Below, one piece after another: positions 16,761-25,422 of a DNA stretch of 64,000 nt (positions within the stretch are counted from its first letter, which is position 1; each line of letters opens with the position of its first letter). The translations under genes and the position numbers were made by a program. The notes below the pieces were generated by a model. The model was not told the origin of the DNA and ran no database searches. It saw only the letters and a list, made by a program, of their open reading frames with translations. This stretch comes from an uncultured Bacteroidales bacterium (GTDB taxonomy: Bacteria > Bacteroidota > Bacteroidia > Bacteroidales > FEN-979): positions 1 through 64,000 of the forward strand of contig CAIQUS010000194.1 of NCBI GenBank assembly GCA_903875045.1. Direction: 5' to 3'.

Positions 16761-17789
16761 ATGATAGGAAAAACAAGCATTCTTGTAATATACACCGGTG
16801 GGACTATCGGCATGGTACAGGATCCTAAAACAATGTCGTTGAGACCATTAACTTTTGATATTCTGTACAAATATCTCCCGGTTCTTGAAAATTTCAACTG
16901 CAACATCGATTTTTACACCTTTGAGCCACTGCTCGATTCATCGAACATGAACCCGGCTTTCTGGATTCACCTTGCCTCCGTGATCGAAGAAAAATATGAA
17001 GATTACGATGGGTTTGTGGTGCTTCATGGCTCCGATACCATGGCCTATACCGCTTCAGCATTGAGTTTCATGCTCGAAAACCTGAACAAACCAGTCATAT
17101 TTACCGGTTCGCAACTGCCCATCGGCATGGTTCGCACCGATGGCCGTGAAAATTTCATCAACTCGATTGAAATTGCTGCTGCAAAAGAGGTGGATACACC
17201 TGTGGTTCCTGAGGTCGCCATCTGTTTTGAAAACAAGCTCTACCGGGCCAACCGTACATCAAAACTCAATGCCGAGAATTTCAAGGCCTTCGTTTCGGGG
17301 AACTATCCTTTGCTGGGGGAAGTAGGGGTCCACATCAGATATTATCACAACCTTATCATGAAACCCAACTTTAAGAAACTGCGGGTTTTAAAAGAGCTGG
17401 ATGAAAATATCGCTATTTTAAAATTATTTCCGGGAATTTCGCCCAGTGCAGTAGAGGCAATACTCAACACAAAAGGGCTCAGGGCTGTGATCCTTGAAAC
17501 CTTTGGCGCAGGAAATGCTCCCACTGTTCAATGGTTTCTTGATCAGTTACAGGATGCCAACGCAAGAGGCATCATTGTTTTCAATGTGACACAATGCAAG
17601 GGGGGCGCCGTGGATATGGGAAAATATGAAACCAGCGCCGGGCTTGGTAAAATCGGCGTGATCGGCGGATCCGATATCACCACAGAGTCGGCGGTTACCA
17701 AGTTAATGTACCTGCTTGGCTGCGGTTATTCAACAGAAAGCGTGAAACAACTTTTGCAAACTTCTCTTCGCGGTGAAATGACTGTTTGA
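16761..17789 (+). CDS. ansA: L-asparaginase, type I (cytoplasmic)
   Basis: 342 residues without a signal peptide. The first catalytic threonine is Thr12 in YTGGTIG and the second motif HGSDTM at 89-94 supplies Ser91, Asp92 and Thr93. The FTGSQLPIGMVRTDGREN stretch is typical of the EcAI-like type I enzymes, which are cytoplasmic, low-affinity and often allosteric. The protein hydrolyses asparagine to aspartate and ammonia. The gene stands alone between a terminator and tRNA-Ser, and its stop codon overlaps the -33 element of the tRNA promoter. Length is normal. Confidence 0.92.
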   Translation: MIGKTSILVIYTGGTIGMVQDPKTMSLRPLTFDILYKYLPVLENFNCNIDFYTFEPLLDSSNMNPAFWIHLASVIEEKYEDYDGFVVLHGSDTMAYTASALSFMLENLNKPVIFTGSQLPIGMVRTDGRENFINSIEIAAAKEVDTPVVPEVAICFENKLYRANRTSKLNAENFKAFVSGNYPLLGEVGVHIRYYHNLIMKPNFKKLRVLKELDENIAILKLFPGISPSAVEAILNTKGLRAVILETFGAGNAPTVQWFLDQLQDANARGIIVFNVTQCKGGAVDMGKYETSAGLGKIGVIGGSDITTESAVTKLMYLLGCGYSTESVKQLLQTSLRGEMTV

Positions 17790-17814
17790 AGTCTGAATAA
17801 TTTTAATACCTTTG
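17785..17814 (+). promoter_or_regulatory. Promoter of tRNA-Ser
   Basis: TTTG (17785-17788) is followed by 18 bases and TACCTTTG (17807-17814) plus C, an excellent Bacteroidota promoter. Transcription would start near 17821, 65 bases before the mature tRNA. The TTTG overlaps the ansA stop codon. Confidence 0.65.
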
Positions 17815-17856
17815 CACTCCGAAATTCTGTATAGCCCTTTAAGCAAATTTCTTTAT

Positions 17857-17880
17857 TTCGCTATTTCACTATTTCGCTAT
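17857..17880 (+). repeat. Three 8-bp tandem units in the tRNA leader
   Basis: TTCGCTAT, TTCACTAT, TTCGCTAT follow each other directly, ending five bases before the tRNA-Ser. It is another short-period (8-base) tandem repeat like that at 10681-10760, but with an unrelated unit. Confidence 0.8.
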
Positions 17881-17885
17881 TTCCT

Positions 17886-17973
17886 GGAGAGGTGTCCGAG
17901 TGGTCGAAGGAGCACGCCTGGAAAGTGTGTGTACGCCAAAAGTGTACCCTGGGTTCGAATCCCAGTCTCTCCG
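17886..17973 (+). tRNA. tRNA-Ser (anticodon GGA)
   Basis: An 88-base class II tRNA. Acceptor arms GGAGAGG (17886-17892) and TCTCTCC (17966-17972) pair with one G-T, followed by discriminator G at 17973. The anticodon stem CACGC/GTGTG (17913-17917, 17925-17929) encloses loop CTGGAAA with anticodon GGA at 17920-17922. A long variable arm (GTACGCCAAAAGTGTAC) and T arm CTGGG-TTCGAAT-CCCAG are present. CCA is not encoded. Anticodon and long variable arm both say serine. Confidence 0.97.
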
Positions 17974-17976
17974 CTC

Positions 17977-18029
17977 ATAAAAAGAAAAAGAGCTGTAAAT
18001 TAATCGTTTACAGCTCTTTTTCTTTTTAT
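17977..18029. terminator. Bidirectional terminator, 23-bp perfect stem
   Basis: A perfect inverted repeat of 23 bases (17977-17999 and 18007-18029) with a 7-base loop. Its core is GAGCTGTAAA/TTTACAGCTC with flanking A and T tracts on each side, so a U-tract follows the stem in both directions. It serves tRNA-Ser on plus and the phosphoesterase gene on minus. Confidence 0.9.
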
Positions 18030-18052
18030 CACACCCGGAGTTACGGCCGGGC

Positions 18053-19966
18053 TTACCGTCTGCACCCGGCCTTCACCAAACGGATGACGGCGGTGGAATG
18101 CGCCCCCTTCAGCTGCAGGAAATAGATGCCCGGCGCAAACTCACACCCCGTGCCGGGGAACTCCAGTGTGTAACGTCCCGGATTCATTTCCTGGTCAACT
18201 GGTCTGCATACTGTCCGGCCATATAGATCTGTTACTGCAATGGCGATATGCTGAGGGGTCCTGACATTATAGTTCACCGTCGTGACACTGACAAACGGAT
18301 TCGGATGGTTCTGCCATAACATCAGGTCACCTGAAACAACGGCTGGCTTCCCGGCTATTCCGTTTGGATAGAATAGCTTTTCCTCCGCCCAGGGGCTCCA
18401 CTTCAGGTTCATGTCGCGGTAGCGTAACCGGAAGCCATGCCGGGCATTCGAATCCAGCTTCCCTTCGGGCACCGTGAAGGTGTAGAGGTTTATCCCTGCG
18501 TTCTTGTTGATGGGTGTGAAATCAGGCGATCCGGTGTTTTCGAATACATTTTCGATGTTCCTGACAGTATCCAGCACGGGTTGTGTGTAATTACCAGGCG
18601 TGCGTGTGATCTGAATTTCGGCAGACATGCACGAATCGGCCCCCGATATGGGAGAGGAATTCAGAACCAGGGGATTCCATCCGTTCACCTCGAACAACCT
18701 GGGCTGCGCCGGAGGCGGTTGGTTCATCCTGAAATGAAAAGTGTCGAACACCTGGTTGGCGATCGGGTGTTCAGGTTTGCCAAGTGTATAGGCTTCCGCG
18801 GTATAGGATTTCGCATCAACATCCACATCGATGATTGTATAGCAATAGTCATCAACCGCCTTGATGATCTCCGGAAAGTTCCTTGAATGGACACCGAAGC
18901 GGGTAAGTTCCGCCCCGCCTCCGCCCGACAGCAGCAATCTCATGTCGTGTTGGCGATTCGACGGGAGTTTGGTGAGCTCCCACACTCCCTGTTCGTAACA
19001 ATGTGCGTGACCACACGAGTACTGTACTACTTTGGAATATTTTTCGAAGATGCTGAAAAACACGATCTTGACTGAATCACCGTCACCCTCGGGCCAAACG
19101 GCCGACCGGTACGGATGATGGGAAAAAGGAAACACCAGATCCACAGCCTTACTGGTGTCGGAAATGGTCAGGACCTTCTCAAGCCATGCATGCTGCAGCG
19201 ACTCGCTGACCAGGCTGGAGTTCGAATTGAGTGCGATGAATTCGCAGTTCAGGATCCGGAAGGAGTAAAACCGCTGATTGAACCTGGTTGGCTGGATTTC
19301 AGGATCGGTGAAATCTGTGTATTTCATGTAATTGAAATAGTTGGGCGATTCATGCTCGTGGTTCCCGACGGAAACCATAAAGGGAACAGAACAGGAGAGG
19401 TTGGAGATCGGGGTGAAATATTCTGGTTCAAACCGGTGAATATCTTTTCCCGACCAAACCACATCGCCTGTGTGCATGACCATATTTACCGAGTTGTACC
19501 AGTCGGTCCCGTACTTTGCAACCAGGGTTTGCAGGATGTTTTCGCACACAACAGGGAGGTAAGTCGGAATTGTGTCATTATTTCGGGAATCACCAACGAC
19601 TACGAACCTTACATGCTGGCCCGGGGCCGATGATAAGGGTTGTGTCCGGAACGGAAAGACCAGTGACGAATCAGCGCCGCTGATGCACCGGTAATAATAG
19701 GTTGTGGCCGGTGCCAGCCCGGTGAGCTTCACGGTGTGCCATATCTTTCCGGAGTTGTTCAGATATGAGCCCTGTACCAGGTTGGTCAGGGTGGTAGCGG
19801 AACTACCGTACCGGATTTGTGTAAATGTCGTGTCGGTTGAATGCCAGCTGATGTAGATCGACGTCGGCGTTGGGGTTTGCAGGTAAGGTTTCGGCTGCGA
19901 AACAGCGAAATGGCCCGCCGTGGTGAACCAGATCACGGCCAGAATGATGTATAAGTGATTTTTCAT
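18053..19966 (-). CDS. Secreted metallophosphoesterase with Fn3-like N-domain and T9SS sorting tail
   Basis: 637 residues. A signal peptide (about 1-23) is followed by a purple-acid-phosphatase-like Fn3 domain (about 24-110, ending GLAPATTYYYRCISG). The calcineurin-type metal site is complete: GDSRN (Asp126), TGDVVW (Asp168), GNHEHE (Asn202, His203), FSHHPY near 286 and CGHAHCYE near 318. A second beta-rich domain and a type A sorting tail (WQNHPNPF to GIYFLQLKGAHSTAVIRLV) follow. It is thus an outer-surface or released phosphatase or phosphodiesterase. It has its own promoter and a shared terminator. Substrate is unknown. Confidence 0.88.
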   Translation of the reverse strand: MKNHLYIILAVIWFTTAGHFAVSQPKPYLQTPTPTSIYISWHSTDTTFTQIRYGSSATTLTNLVQGSYLNNSGKIWHTVKLTGLAPATTYYYRCISGADSSLVFPFRTQPLSSAPGQHVRFVVVGDSRNNDTIPTYLPVVCENILQTLVAKYGTDWYNSVNMVMHTGDVVWSGKDIHRFEPEYFTPISNLSCSVPFMVSVGNHEHESPNYFNYMKYTDFTDPEIQPTRFNQRFYSFRILNCEFIALNSNSSLVSESLQHAWLEKVLTISDTSKAVDLVFPFSHHPYRSAVWPEGDGDSVKIVFFSIFEKYSKVVQYSCGHAHCYEQGVWELTKLPSNRQHDMRLLLSGGGGAELTRFGVHSRNFPEIIKAVDDYCYTIIDVDVDAKSYTAEAYTLGKPEHPIANQVFDTFHFRMNQPPPAQPRLFEVNGWNPLVLNSSPISGADSCMSAEIQITRTPGNYTQPVLDTVRNIENVFENTGSPDFTPINKNAGINLYTFTVPEGKLDSNARHGFRLRYRDMNLKWSPWAEEKLFYPNGIAGKPAVVSGDLMLWQNHPNPFVSVTTVNYNVRTPQHIAIAVTDLYGRTVCRPVDQEMNPGRYTLEFPGTGCEFAPGIYFLQLKGAHSTAVIRLVKAGCRR

Positions 19967-20024
19967 AGGATAAGGGCTGTGGTTTTGATGGGTTGGATGT
20001 CTGTTTTACCAATTTTTCAGAGAA

Positions 20025-20056
20025 TAAAGGTATAATAAATATTAGTTGGTTGTCAA
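20025..20056 (-). promoter_or_regulatory. Promoter of the metallophosphoesterase gene
   Basis: TTG (20056-20054), 21 bases, TACCTTTA (20032-20025) on the minus strand. Start near 20018 gives a 52-base leader. Confidence 0.5.
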
Positions 20057-20136
20057 TGCAAAATTTCATCCGGGGTTATTTATCCTTTCCGGAAATTTTG
20101 ATGATGCGTTATTCAAACTTTTTTCCTTGCCTGGAT

Positions 20137-20168
20137 TGTGATCCATGATCTTTTCGTTTGTACCTTTG
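20137..20168 (+). promoter_or_regulatory. Promoter ahead of the 1023-residue hybrid kinase
   Basis: TGTG (20137-20140), 20 bases, TACCTTTG (20161-20168) plus C. The -7 element is perfect. The distance to the ATG at 20512 is unusually large (about 340 bases). Confidence 0.5.
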
Positions 20169-20511
20169 CCTTAGAACTCTTTATAGTTAATTCCCTTCCC
20201 ACCCGGTTACACTCCGGGATTTGAGGAAAATCTCAATGAAATTGAAATGATCTCATACTCCATCCCAAAAAAACAAAAAAGCCTTGCCAGAAATATTGGA
20301 GGCGTCAGTATAGGTTTAGAGAATCAGCCACCACCACTTTCTCAAATGGTTCAGTAGAAAACAGGATCTAAAACCAATTATCATATTCACCCCTGATTGT
20401 TAACAACTTACGGACATTTATATCATTGAATGTTTTACATTTGCTTTATCAAAAAATGGTTCTTCCGAACAAATCTTGCTTTTCTTTCATCGGTAAAAGT
20501 TCAAACCTCTT

Positions 20512-23500
20512 ATGAAAAAGAAACAATCTGCATCAGCTTCCCGGCTTTCTGAAATCGACCGCTCTGCACAAATTTCACTACTTGAGGTCCAGCTGAAAAT
20601 GCTGGAAATGAAGAATAAGGAGCTTGTTCTTCAGATTGAAGAGAAGGAAAAACAGATAGCCCAGATGCAGGATGAGCGCATGCTCTTCCGAACCATCATC
20701 GACCTGATTCCTGATGCCATTTATGTGAAAGACACGGAAGGGCGGAAAACCCTGGCCAACCCGAAAGAAGTTCATTTTGCAGGAAAAAATTCAGAAGATG
20801 AGGTTTTGGGCAAAACCGATTCTGACCTGTATCCCGAAGATCAAGCCGGCAGCGCGTTCAAAGAGGATCAATTCGTTCTTGAAACAGGCAACCCGGTTTT
20901 GGACATTGACGGCAAACTAACCGACAGAGATGGCAACTTTCATTGGATCCTGGCTTCAAAAACACCTTTACGCAATACCCACGGAACAATAACCGGAATC
21001 GTTGGGATAAGCCGCGACATCACCGAAAGGAAAAAGGTTGAAGAGGCGTTGCGCGAGAGTGAAACAAATTTTCACACTTTCTTCGAAACTGTTGATGATA
21101 TGATATTTGTAAGTAACGTTTCGGGAGAGATCTTTTATGCAAATAACGCTGTTACACACAATCTCGGCTATTCACCGGAAGAACTTAAAGGTATGCATAT
21201 ATTGGATGTGCATCCCGCGGCAAAACGGGCCGAGGCAGAGAAGATATTTGGCGAAATGTTAGCAGGGATTCAGAGTTCGTGCCTGCTACCCCTGGCAAAT
21301 AAAAATGGTATCCTTATTCCAGTGGAAACCAGGGTTTGGTTTGGCAAATGGAATGGCAAAGCATGTGTTTTCGGCATTTCAAAGGACCTTTCAAAAGAGC
21401 AGGAAGCCAGGGATAAATATAATAAAATATTTAATAGCAGCCCGGCGCTGATGCTGCTGCTCACTTTGGATGAAAGACGCATTTCAGAAATAAACGACAC
21501 ATTCCTTCAAAAAACCGGATTATCAAGAGGTGATATTATCGGCAGGATTATCACCGAGGTGGAATTGCTGAATTTCGCTGAAGATCAGAATGAGGTTGCC
21601 GTAAAGCTGATGGGAAAACAACGGGTCACCGGTTTGGAACTGGTATTGAAAACCAGGCAAGGTGGTTTGATAAACGGTGTATTGTCAAGAGAGATCATCG
21701 AATCAAATGGGAAGCTCTATTTTTTAATCGTCATTACTGACATTTCCGACATCAAGCAAGCGGAGAGAAACCTGATCGAAAGCAATAACCGGTACGATAA
21801 TCTCGCTGATCACAGCAGGGTGATCACCTGGGAAGTCAATGCCAAAGGACTATATACATATATCAGCCATGTTGTTTCAACAGTACTTGGTTATAAACCA
21901 GAGGAAATAACAGGCATAAAGCACTTCTATGACTTTCATCCCCGGGAAGAACGTAAAGGATTCAAGGCAGCAGCTTTCGAAGTCTTTGCCCGGAAGGAAT
22001 ATTTCCGTAACCTTGAGAGCGCGGTAGAAACGAAGGAAGGCAAAATTGTCTGGGTATCGACCAATGGCATTCCGGTATTGGACGATCAAGGTAATTTGGC
22101 AGGATATCGCGGAACCGACACAGACATAACGGAAAAGAAAAAAACAGAAATAATTCTTTTAAATGCAAAACGGGAGGCAGAAGCTGCCAACAAATCGAAG
22201 AGTGCTTTTCTGGCGAATATGTCACATGAAATCAGAACGCCCCTGAATGCGATTATTGGATTTTCGCAACTGCTAAACCGTGACCAGCTGATATCAGAAA
22301 GGCAAATGGAGTACATTAAGTCGATTACCCGTGCCGGTGAACATCTTTTATCGCTCATAAACGACATCCTTGAATTGTCGAAAATGGAAGCAGGACGCAT
22401 AGAATTACATCCGGCAAATGTCGATTTGTATGCTCTTTTTGACGACATCCAGCTTATTTTCAGCGAACGTTCCCAATCCAAACATCTTCAGTTTATTTTT
22501 GAAACATCTGATGATCTCCCACGTTACGTGGTTGTAGATGGCAATAAATTAAGACAGATCTTTGTCAATTTAATCGGAAACGCCATAAAATTCACCGATG
22601 AGGGTGGTATTGCCGTACGTATACGGGTTGACAGCGTTGGGGAGATGAAAAACCTCCTGATCGTAGAAGTCCAGGATTCAGGATCGGGTATTCCTGAAAA
22701 CGAAGCAGGCAAACTCTTCAAACATTTTGAGCAAACAAGTTCCGGGATCAGTAAAAGCAGCGGCACAGGGCTGGGACTTGCCCTGAGCCGCGAACTGGCC
22801 ATTTTGATGGGTGGCAATATCACTTTTACCAGTGAACCAGGTAAAGGATCGGTATTTACTTTTTATGTGGAAATAGAAGAAGGACAAACTGAAATTTATG
22901 AACCTGTGATCACCAAACGGGTGATCGGTATTAGTAACCCGCAAGAGATTTACCGCATATTGGTTGTGGATGATAAAGAAGAAAACCTGCAAGTGGTATG
23001 CCACCTGCTCGGTTGGGTAGGATTTGACACCCGGGAAGCTGAGAACGGAGAAGAGGCCATCGCCAAATTTCAGGAATGGAACCCACACCTTATTTTAATG
23101 GACATGCGCATGCCCGTTATGGACGGATATGAAGCAACCCGCCAGATCAAATCGACTGAAAAAGGAAAAAACACACCAGTTATAGCACTGACTGCCAGTG
23201 CTTTTGAAGAAGAGCGAGCCAAAATTGAACCGCTTGGAATGCACGGGTTTATTCGTAAACCATTTCGCGAAAATGAGTTGTTTGGCGCCATAGGAACTGC
23301 ACTGGGCATTGAATACCTGTATGAAGAAGGAAAAACACCCTCTTCACATCCAATATATCTGTACGATGACATGGCTATGGATGATGATATTGCCCGATTG
23401 CCCTCAACGCTTGTAATGCAAATGCAGGAAGCCATTGCGGTTGCAGATATAGACCTGTTTATTGAACTCACCGGAAAAATTGATACTGCTTATTCAGGGA

Positions 23501-23583
23501 TCGTACCTCATCTTTTGGCACTAGCCAATAATTACGACTATGATTACCTGAAACAAATCTTAAATCAAAAGGATATAAAATGA
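20512..23583 (+). CDS. Hybrid histidine kinase: coiled coil-PAS(x4)-HisKA-HATPase-REC-helical tail
   Basis: 1023 residues, no membrane segment. A coiled coil (about 20-56) precedes four PAS units (about 57-175, 185-295, 300-415, 425-540). The transmitter has His572 in NMSHEIRTPLNAIIGFS, N-box NLIGNAIKFT (Asn690), DSGSGI and GTGLGLAL. The receiver (about 814-930) has Asp864 in ILMDMRMPVMDG and Lys in FIRKPF. The last 85 residues form a helical HPt-like tail (LPSTLVMQMQEAI...LTGKIDTAYSG) with no phosphorylatable His in the usual place. The stop overlaps the ATG of the next kinase gene (ATGA), so the two are translationally coupled and probably form one pathway. Confidence 0.9.
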   Translation: MKKKQSASASRLSEIDRSAQISLLEVQLKMLEMKNKELVLQIEEKEKQIAQMQDERMLFRTIIDLIPDAIYVKDTEGRKTLANPKEVHFAGKNSEDEVLGKTDSDLYPEDQAGSAFKEDQFVLETGNPVLDIDGKLTDRDGNFHWILASKTPLRNTHGTITGIVGISRDITERKKVEEALRESETNFHTFFETVDDMIFVSNVSGEIFYANNAVTHNLGYSPEELKGMHILDVHPAAKRAEAEKIFGEMLAGIQSSCLLPLANKNGILIPVETRVWFGKWNGKACVFGISKDLSKEQEARDKYNKIFNSSPALMLLLTLDERRISEINDTFLQKTGLSRGDIIGRIITEVELLNFAEDQNEVAVKLMGKQRVTGLELVLKTRQGGLINGVLSREIIESNGKLYFLIVITDISDIKQAERNLIESNNRYDNLADHSRVITWEVNAKGLYTYISHVVSTVLGYKPEEITGIKHFYDFHPREERKGFKAAAFEVFARKEYFRNLESAVETKEGKIVWVSTNGIPVLDDQGNLAGYRGTDTDITEKKKTEIILLNAKREAEAANKSKSAFLANMSHEIRTPLNAIIGFSQLLNRDQLISERQMEYIKSITRAGEHLLSLINDILELSKMEAGRIELHPANVDLYALFDDIQLIFSERSQSKHLQFIFETSDDLPRYVVVDGNKLRQIFVNLIGNAIKFTDEGGIAVRIRVDSVGEMKNLLIVEVQDSGSGIPENEAGKLFKHFEQTSSGISKSSGTGLGLALSRELAILMGGNITFTSEPGKGSVFTFYVEIEEGQTEIYEPVITKRVIGISNPQEIYRILVVDDKEENLQVVCHLLGWVGFDTREAENGEEAIAKFQEWNPHLILMDMRMPVMDGYEATRQIKSTEKGKNTPVIALTASAFEEERAKIEPLGMHGFIRKPFRENELFGAIGTALGIEYLYEEGKTPSSHPIYLYDDMAMDDDIARLPSTLVMQMQEAIAVADIDLFIELTGKIDTAYSGIVPHLLALANNYDYDYLKQILNQKDIK

Positions 23584-24716
23584 TGTCAAAAGAAAAAGTA
23601 ACTGAACCGAAAATTCCCTACATCCTCATTGTGGATGATGTAGCTGCAAATCTTAAATTATTGAGCGACACCCTTAAGGCCGAGGGGTATAAAATCCGTC
23701 CAGTCCCAAACGGCGCTCTTGCGTTGCAGGTTGCAGAAAAAGAAAAACCCGCCCTTATTCTTCTCGATATCATGATGCCAGGAATGAATGGATACAAAGT
23801 TTGCCGGCAGCTGAAGGAAAATCCCAAATTAAAAGATGTCCCTGTTATTTTTATCAGCGCATTGAACGATACCAATGACATTGTAAAAGGATTGAATTTG
23901 GGGGGAGTCGATTATATTACCAAACCATTTCGACCCGAAGAGATCAAAGCCCGTGTGAGCACGCATCTCAAACTTCACCTGCAAAGCATTGAACTTCTCC
24001 GGAAAAATAGGGAACTTCAGGAAATAAATGTCACAAAAGACAAGCTGTTCTCCATTATGGCCCACGACCTGCGCAGTCCGTTTACTTCACTCCTGGGTCT
24101 GACAAAAATAATGACAGAGAACATTAAAACCCTCTCTCCTGAAAAGATTGAAAAAATGGCAGGAATTCTTAACAAGTCTGCCAGAAATCTTTTCAATTTG
24201 CTTGAAAACCTGTTACAATGGGCCCGAATGCAACAGGGCAATATCAGTTTTAATCCGGAGTCATTTTTATTGTTCTTTGAAGTTTCCGGGTGCATCTCCT
24301 CCATTTTTGATTCTGCCGAAAACAAGGGAATAGAAATAAATTTAAATATTCCCGATAATCTGGAGGTTCTTGCAGATATGCACATGTTCGAAACAGTGAT
24401 ACGGAATGTCATATTCAATGCGGTGAAATTCACCCCAAAAGGAGGCAGAATAACGGTTTCGGCAAAGACAACTGCAAACAACTTTGCAGAGATAAGCATT
24501 CGTGACACAGGGATTGGCATGAACAATGAACTGATGAGCAAATTGTTCAAACTCGATGAACAAACAGGACGTACCGGTACCGAAGGTGAACCTACCACCG
24601 GTTTGGGACTGATCATCTGCAAAGACTTCATCGAAAGGCATGGTGGAAAGATTTGGGTCGAAAGTGAGGAAGGGAAGGGAAGTACCTTCTATTTTACCTT
24701 CCCATTGAATAAGTGA
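23580..24716 (+). CDS. REC-HisKA-HATPase sensor kinase
   Basis: 378 residues. A receiver (about 13-130; Asp63 in LILLDIMMPGMNG, Lys115 in YITKPF) precedes a HisKA domain with His162 in SIMAHDLRSPFTSLLG and an ATPase domain with NVIFNAVKFT, DTGIGM and a GLGLII box. The HDLRSP motif is typical of soluble Bacteroidota kinases. The start overlaps the stop of the upstream hybrid kinase by four bases, so the receiver here is the obvious candidate to accept phosphate from that kinase, directly or through its tail. The gene converges with the polysaccharide locus 16 bases away. Confidence 0.9.
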   Translation: MMSKEKVTEPKIPYILIVDDVAANLKLLSDTLKAEGYKIRPVPNGALALQVAEKEKPALILLDIMMPGMNGYKVCRQLKENPKLKDVPVIFISALNDTNDIVKGLNLGGVDYITKPFRPEEIKARVSTHLKLHLQSIELLRKNRELQEINVTKDKLFSIMAHDLRSPFTSLLGLTKIMTENIKTLSPEKIEKMAGILNKSARNLFNLLENLLQWARMQQGNISFNPESFLLFFEVSGCISSIFDSAENKGIEINLNIPDNLEVLADMHMFETVIRNVIFNAVKFTPKGGRITVSAKTTANNFAEISIRDTGIGMNNELMSKLFKLDEQTGRTGTEGEPTTGLGLIICKDFIERHGGKIWVESEEGKGSTFYFTFPLNK

Positions 24717-24732
24717 CCCACTTCAACCCATC

Positions 24733-25422
24733 TCATTCACCAAATTTGCGCTCGGTTGCTGCAAAATCAGCAAGGGCTTCTTCAAAATCCCTGATGGTAA
24801 GGTCATTGAATAACAGATCAAAAAAACAAAGCCTTGCAAAAGCCGATTGAAGCGGCAGAAAATTACTCATTACACGAGCGCCTCCGCTTCTGAATACGAC
24901 ATCAACAGGTGTGCTTACCATCAAATTCCTGAATAACCGTTCAGGAACATCTGTTGTTTTTAAAGCTTGAATAATTTCATCCAGTGGGTTATATGCTATC
25001 AGAAGGTTCAACCGGCCCCCGGTATTATTCAAGGTTGATTTTTCAATGGAAATGACTGCTGCAGAAAGTGATGGGGGAAAAAACCTGTGGTCGCCTGTAA
25101 TTTTCACTGCAATATTTCGCTTGTTGGCAAGACTGCTGATCTCTTTTCTCAGTGCTGCCTCAACAACTCCGAGGTTTGCAGCCATTTCATCGGCTGTGCG
25201 TTTGAAATTGTCGGTGCTGGAAAGATAGATACTTATCTCCTTTACCTCTTTCTCATAAAGAAAACCGGCAATCTGAAACAGAAGAGATGTGGTGTAAATA
25301 TAAGCTTCCTGAAGGGTACACCCGTGTACTTTTGCCCAGCGCCTCCCTCCGTCGGGGATGATTCCGACATGGAACGGAATAGGTCCGGAAGATGGATGAA
25401 AACTATCAAACGGATTCATCAC
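24733..25422 (-). CDS. Atypical cis-prenyltransferase (UppS-like)
   Basis: 229 residues. Family features visible: HVGIIPDGGRRWAK near 18-31, corresponding to H..IIMDGNxRWA with the diphosphate-binding Asp kept but Asn replaced by Gly; YLSSTDNFKRTADE for the usual STENW.R...E; and RSGGARVMSNFLPLQSAF for R.GGE.R.SNF..WQ. The glutamate that binds Mg in E. coli UppS (WQ.AYAE) is Arg here, and the NYGGR.E motif reads AYNPLDEI. It therefore may not be a housekeeping synthase; it could provide or sense a special polyprenyl carrier. Last gene of the polysaccharide locus, overlapping the acyltransferase gene by four bases. Confidence 0.75.
   Translation of the reverse strand: MMNPFDSFHPSSGPIPFHVGIIPDGGRRWAKVHGCTLQEAYIYTTSLLFQIAGFLYEKEVKEISIYLSSTDNFKRTADEMAANLGVVEAALRKEISSLANKRNIAVKITGDHRFFPPSLSAAVISIEKSTLNNTGGRLNLLIAYNPLDEIIQALKTTDVPERLFRNLMVSTPVDVVFRSGGARVMSNFLPLQSAFARLCFFDLLFNDLTIRDFEEALADFAATERKFGE

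Larger units (their letters stand above)
19967..20511. other. 545-bp divergent intergenic region
   Basis: It holds the minus-strand promoter of the phosphoesterase (20025-20056) and a plus-strand promoter (20137-20168) 340 bases ahead of the next kinase gene. Between 20169 and 20511 no convincing ORF is seen. Two consecutive small hairpins follow the plus-strand start: CCCGG/CCGGG around TTACACT (about 20212-20228) and TTGAG/CTCAA (about 20222-20237 region). The long leader could be a regulatory 5' UTR or carry a small RNA. Confidence 0.5.
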
